Part shown: one piece after another, positions 5,855 to 6,091 of the stretch
Layout of the letters: each line of letters starts with the position of its first letter
Position numbering within the stretch: the first letter of the stretch is position 1
Assembly (NCBI GenBank): GCA_016184445.1
Contig: JACPCT010000041.1
Span: 1 to 6,091 of the forward strand
Direction of reading: 5' to 3'
Length of the DNA stretch: 6,091 nucleotides
Source: Candidatus Tectimicrobiota bacterium
GTDB lineage: Bacteria; UBA8248
Translations under genes and position numbers: made by a program
The notes under the pieces: model-generated
The model's input: only the letters and a program-made list of their open reading frames with translations
Told to the model about the DNA's origin: nothing
The model's database searches: none

Positions 5855-6091
5855 ATGAGCGCCCCGCACATCATCTGGCGCCCGGACGCCGACTTCCGGG
5901 AGAACTCCCACGCCGGCCGCCTCATGCGGCGGCTAGGCTTCTCGGACGCGCGCGAGTTCCTCGCCTGGACGGTGGCGGATATCCGCCGCTTCTGGGAGAC
6001 CGTCCTCCCGGACATGGGGATGGAGTGGCAGCGTCCCTACGGCGAGCTGCTCGACCTGAGCCGGGGCCTCGCCTGGGCCCGGTGGTTCACC
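5855..6091 (+). CDS. AMP-dependent acetyl/acyl-CoA synthetase-like protein, N-terminal part (3' end outside window)
   Basis: 79 codons from ATG 5855 to the window edge without a stop. The segment resembles the N-terminal cap (ACAS_N) of acetyl-CoA, acetoacetyl-CoA and propionyl-CoA synthetases: IIWRPDADFRENSHAGRLM (residues 6-24), AWTVADIRRFWETV (39-52), GMEWQRPY (56-63), and LDLSRGLAWARWFT at the end, where the family continues with a G-x-N segment. The enzyme would adenylate a short carboxylic or keto acid and transfer it to CoA in the cytosol. The AMP-binding core lies outside the window, so substrate and integrity are unknown. Base composition returns to the high-GC style of the left half. 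It follows the alarmone synthetase stop by 51 bases on the same strand and may once have been adjacent to the MBL gene. Confidence 0.78.
   Translation, partial: MSAPHIIWRPDADFRENSHAGRLMRRLGFSDAREFLAWTVADIRRFWETVLPDMGMEWQRPYGELLDLSRGLAWARWFT

Overview
The window is a stretch of very GC-rich bacterial chromosome (46 of 60 bases are G or C at 1021-1080), coding densely on the + strand. One block of about 1 kb near the right end has much lower GC (23/60 at 4921-4980, 26/60 at 5281-5340). Bacterial Shine-Dalgarno sites, short intergenic gaps and dispersed GTAGGGGCG palindromes suggest an uncultured high-GC Gram-negative-type bacterium, for example a Rokubacteria/Tectomicrobia/Deltaproteobacteria-like lineage. 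No marker gene is present, so the lineage is a guess.

Left block (1-3746): four genes in one direction with gaps of 29, 40 and 4 bases, probably one operon. They are the C-terminal part of a D-2-hydroxyacid dehydrogenase (cut by the window edge), a PrpF-family isomerase, an alpha/beta hydrolase with an intact-looking catalytic triad, and a fold-type I PLP aminotransferase. Together they look like a small catabolic set acting on carboxylic, keto or amino acids. The substrate cannot be read from the sequence.

Middle block (3747-4803): a gene-free stretch of about 314 bases begins with two palindromic repeat elements sharing GTAGGGGCG...CCTACAG ends and contains a possible sigma-70-type promoter. 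A metallo-beta-lactamase-fold hydrolase gene follows. Its reading frame breaks near 4660-4672 and the expected final metal-binding His segment is absent, so it is called a pseudogene (or carries a sequence error).

Right block (4804-6091): straight after the MBL stop codon lies a low-GC gene for a stand-alone RelA/SpoT-type nucleotide pyrophosphokinase (alarmone synthetase). It has an intact synthetase motif set, no hydrolase, TGS or ACT domain, and a C-terminal extension of about 160 residues that I do not recognise. Composition marks it as horizontally acquired. High GC returns abruptly with the 5' end of an acetyl/acyl-CoA synthetase-like gene that runs off the window. Because the MBL frame slips, one stop-free frame runs from 4046 to 5803 and would mis-annotate as a 585-residue MBL-RelA fusion. 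The alarmone synthetase cargo gene is the most interesting item, as a possible defence or toxSAS-type gene.
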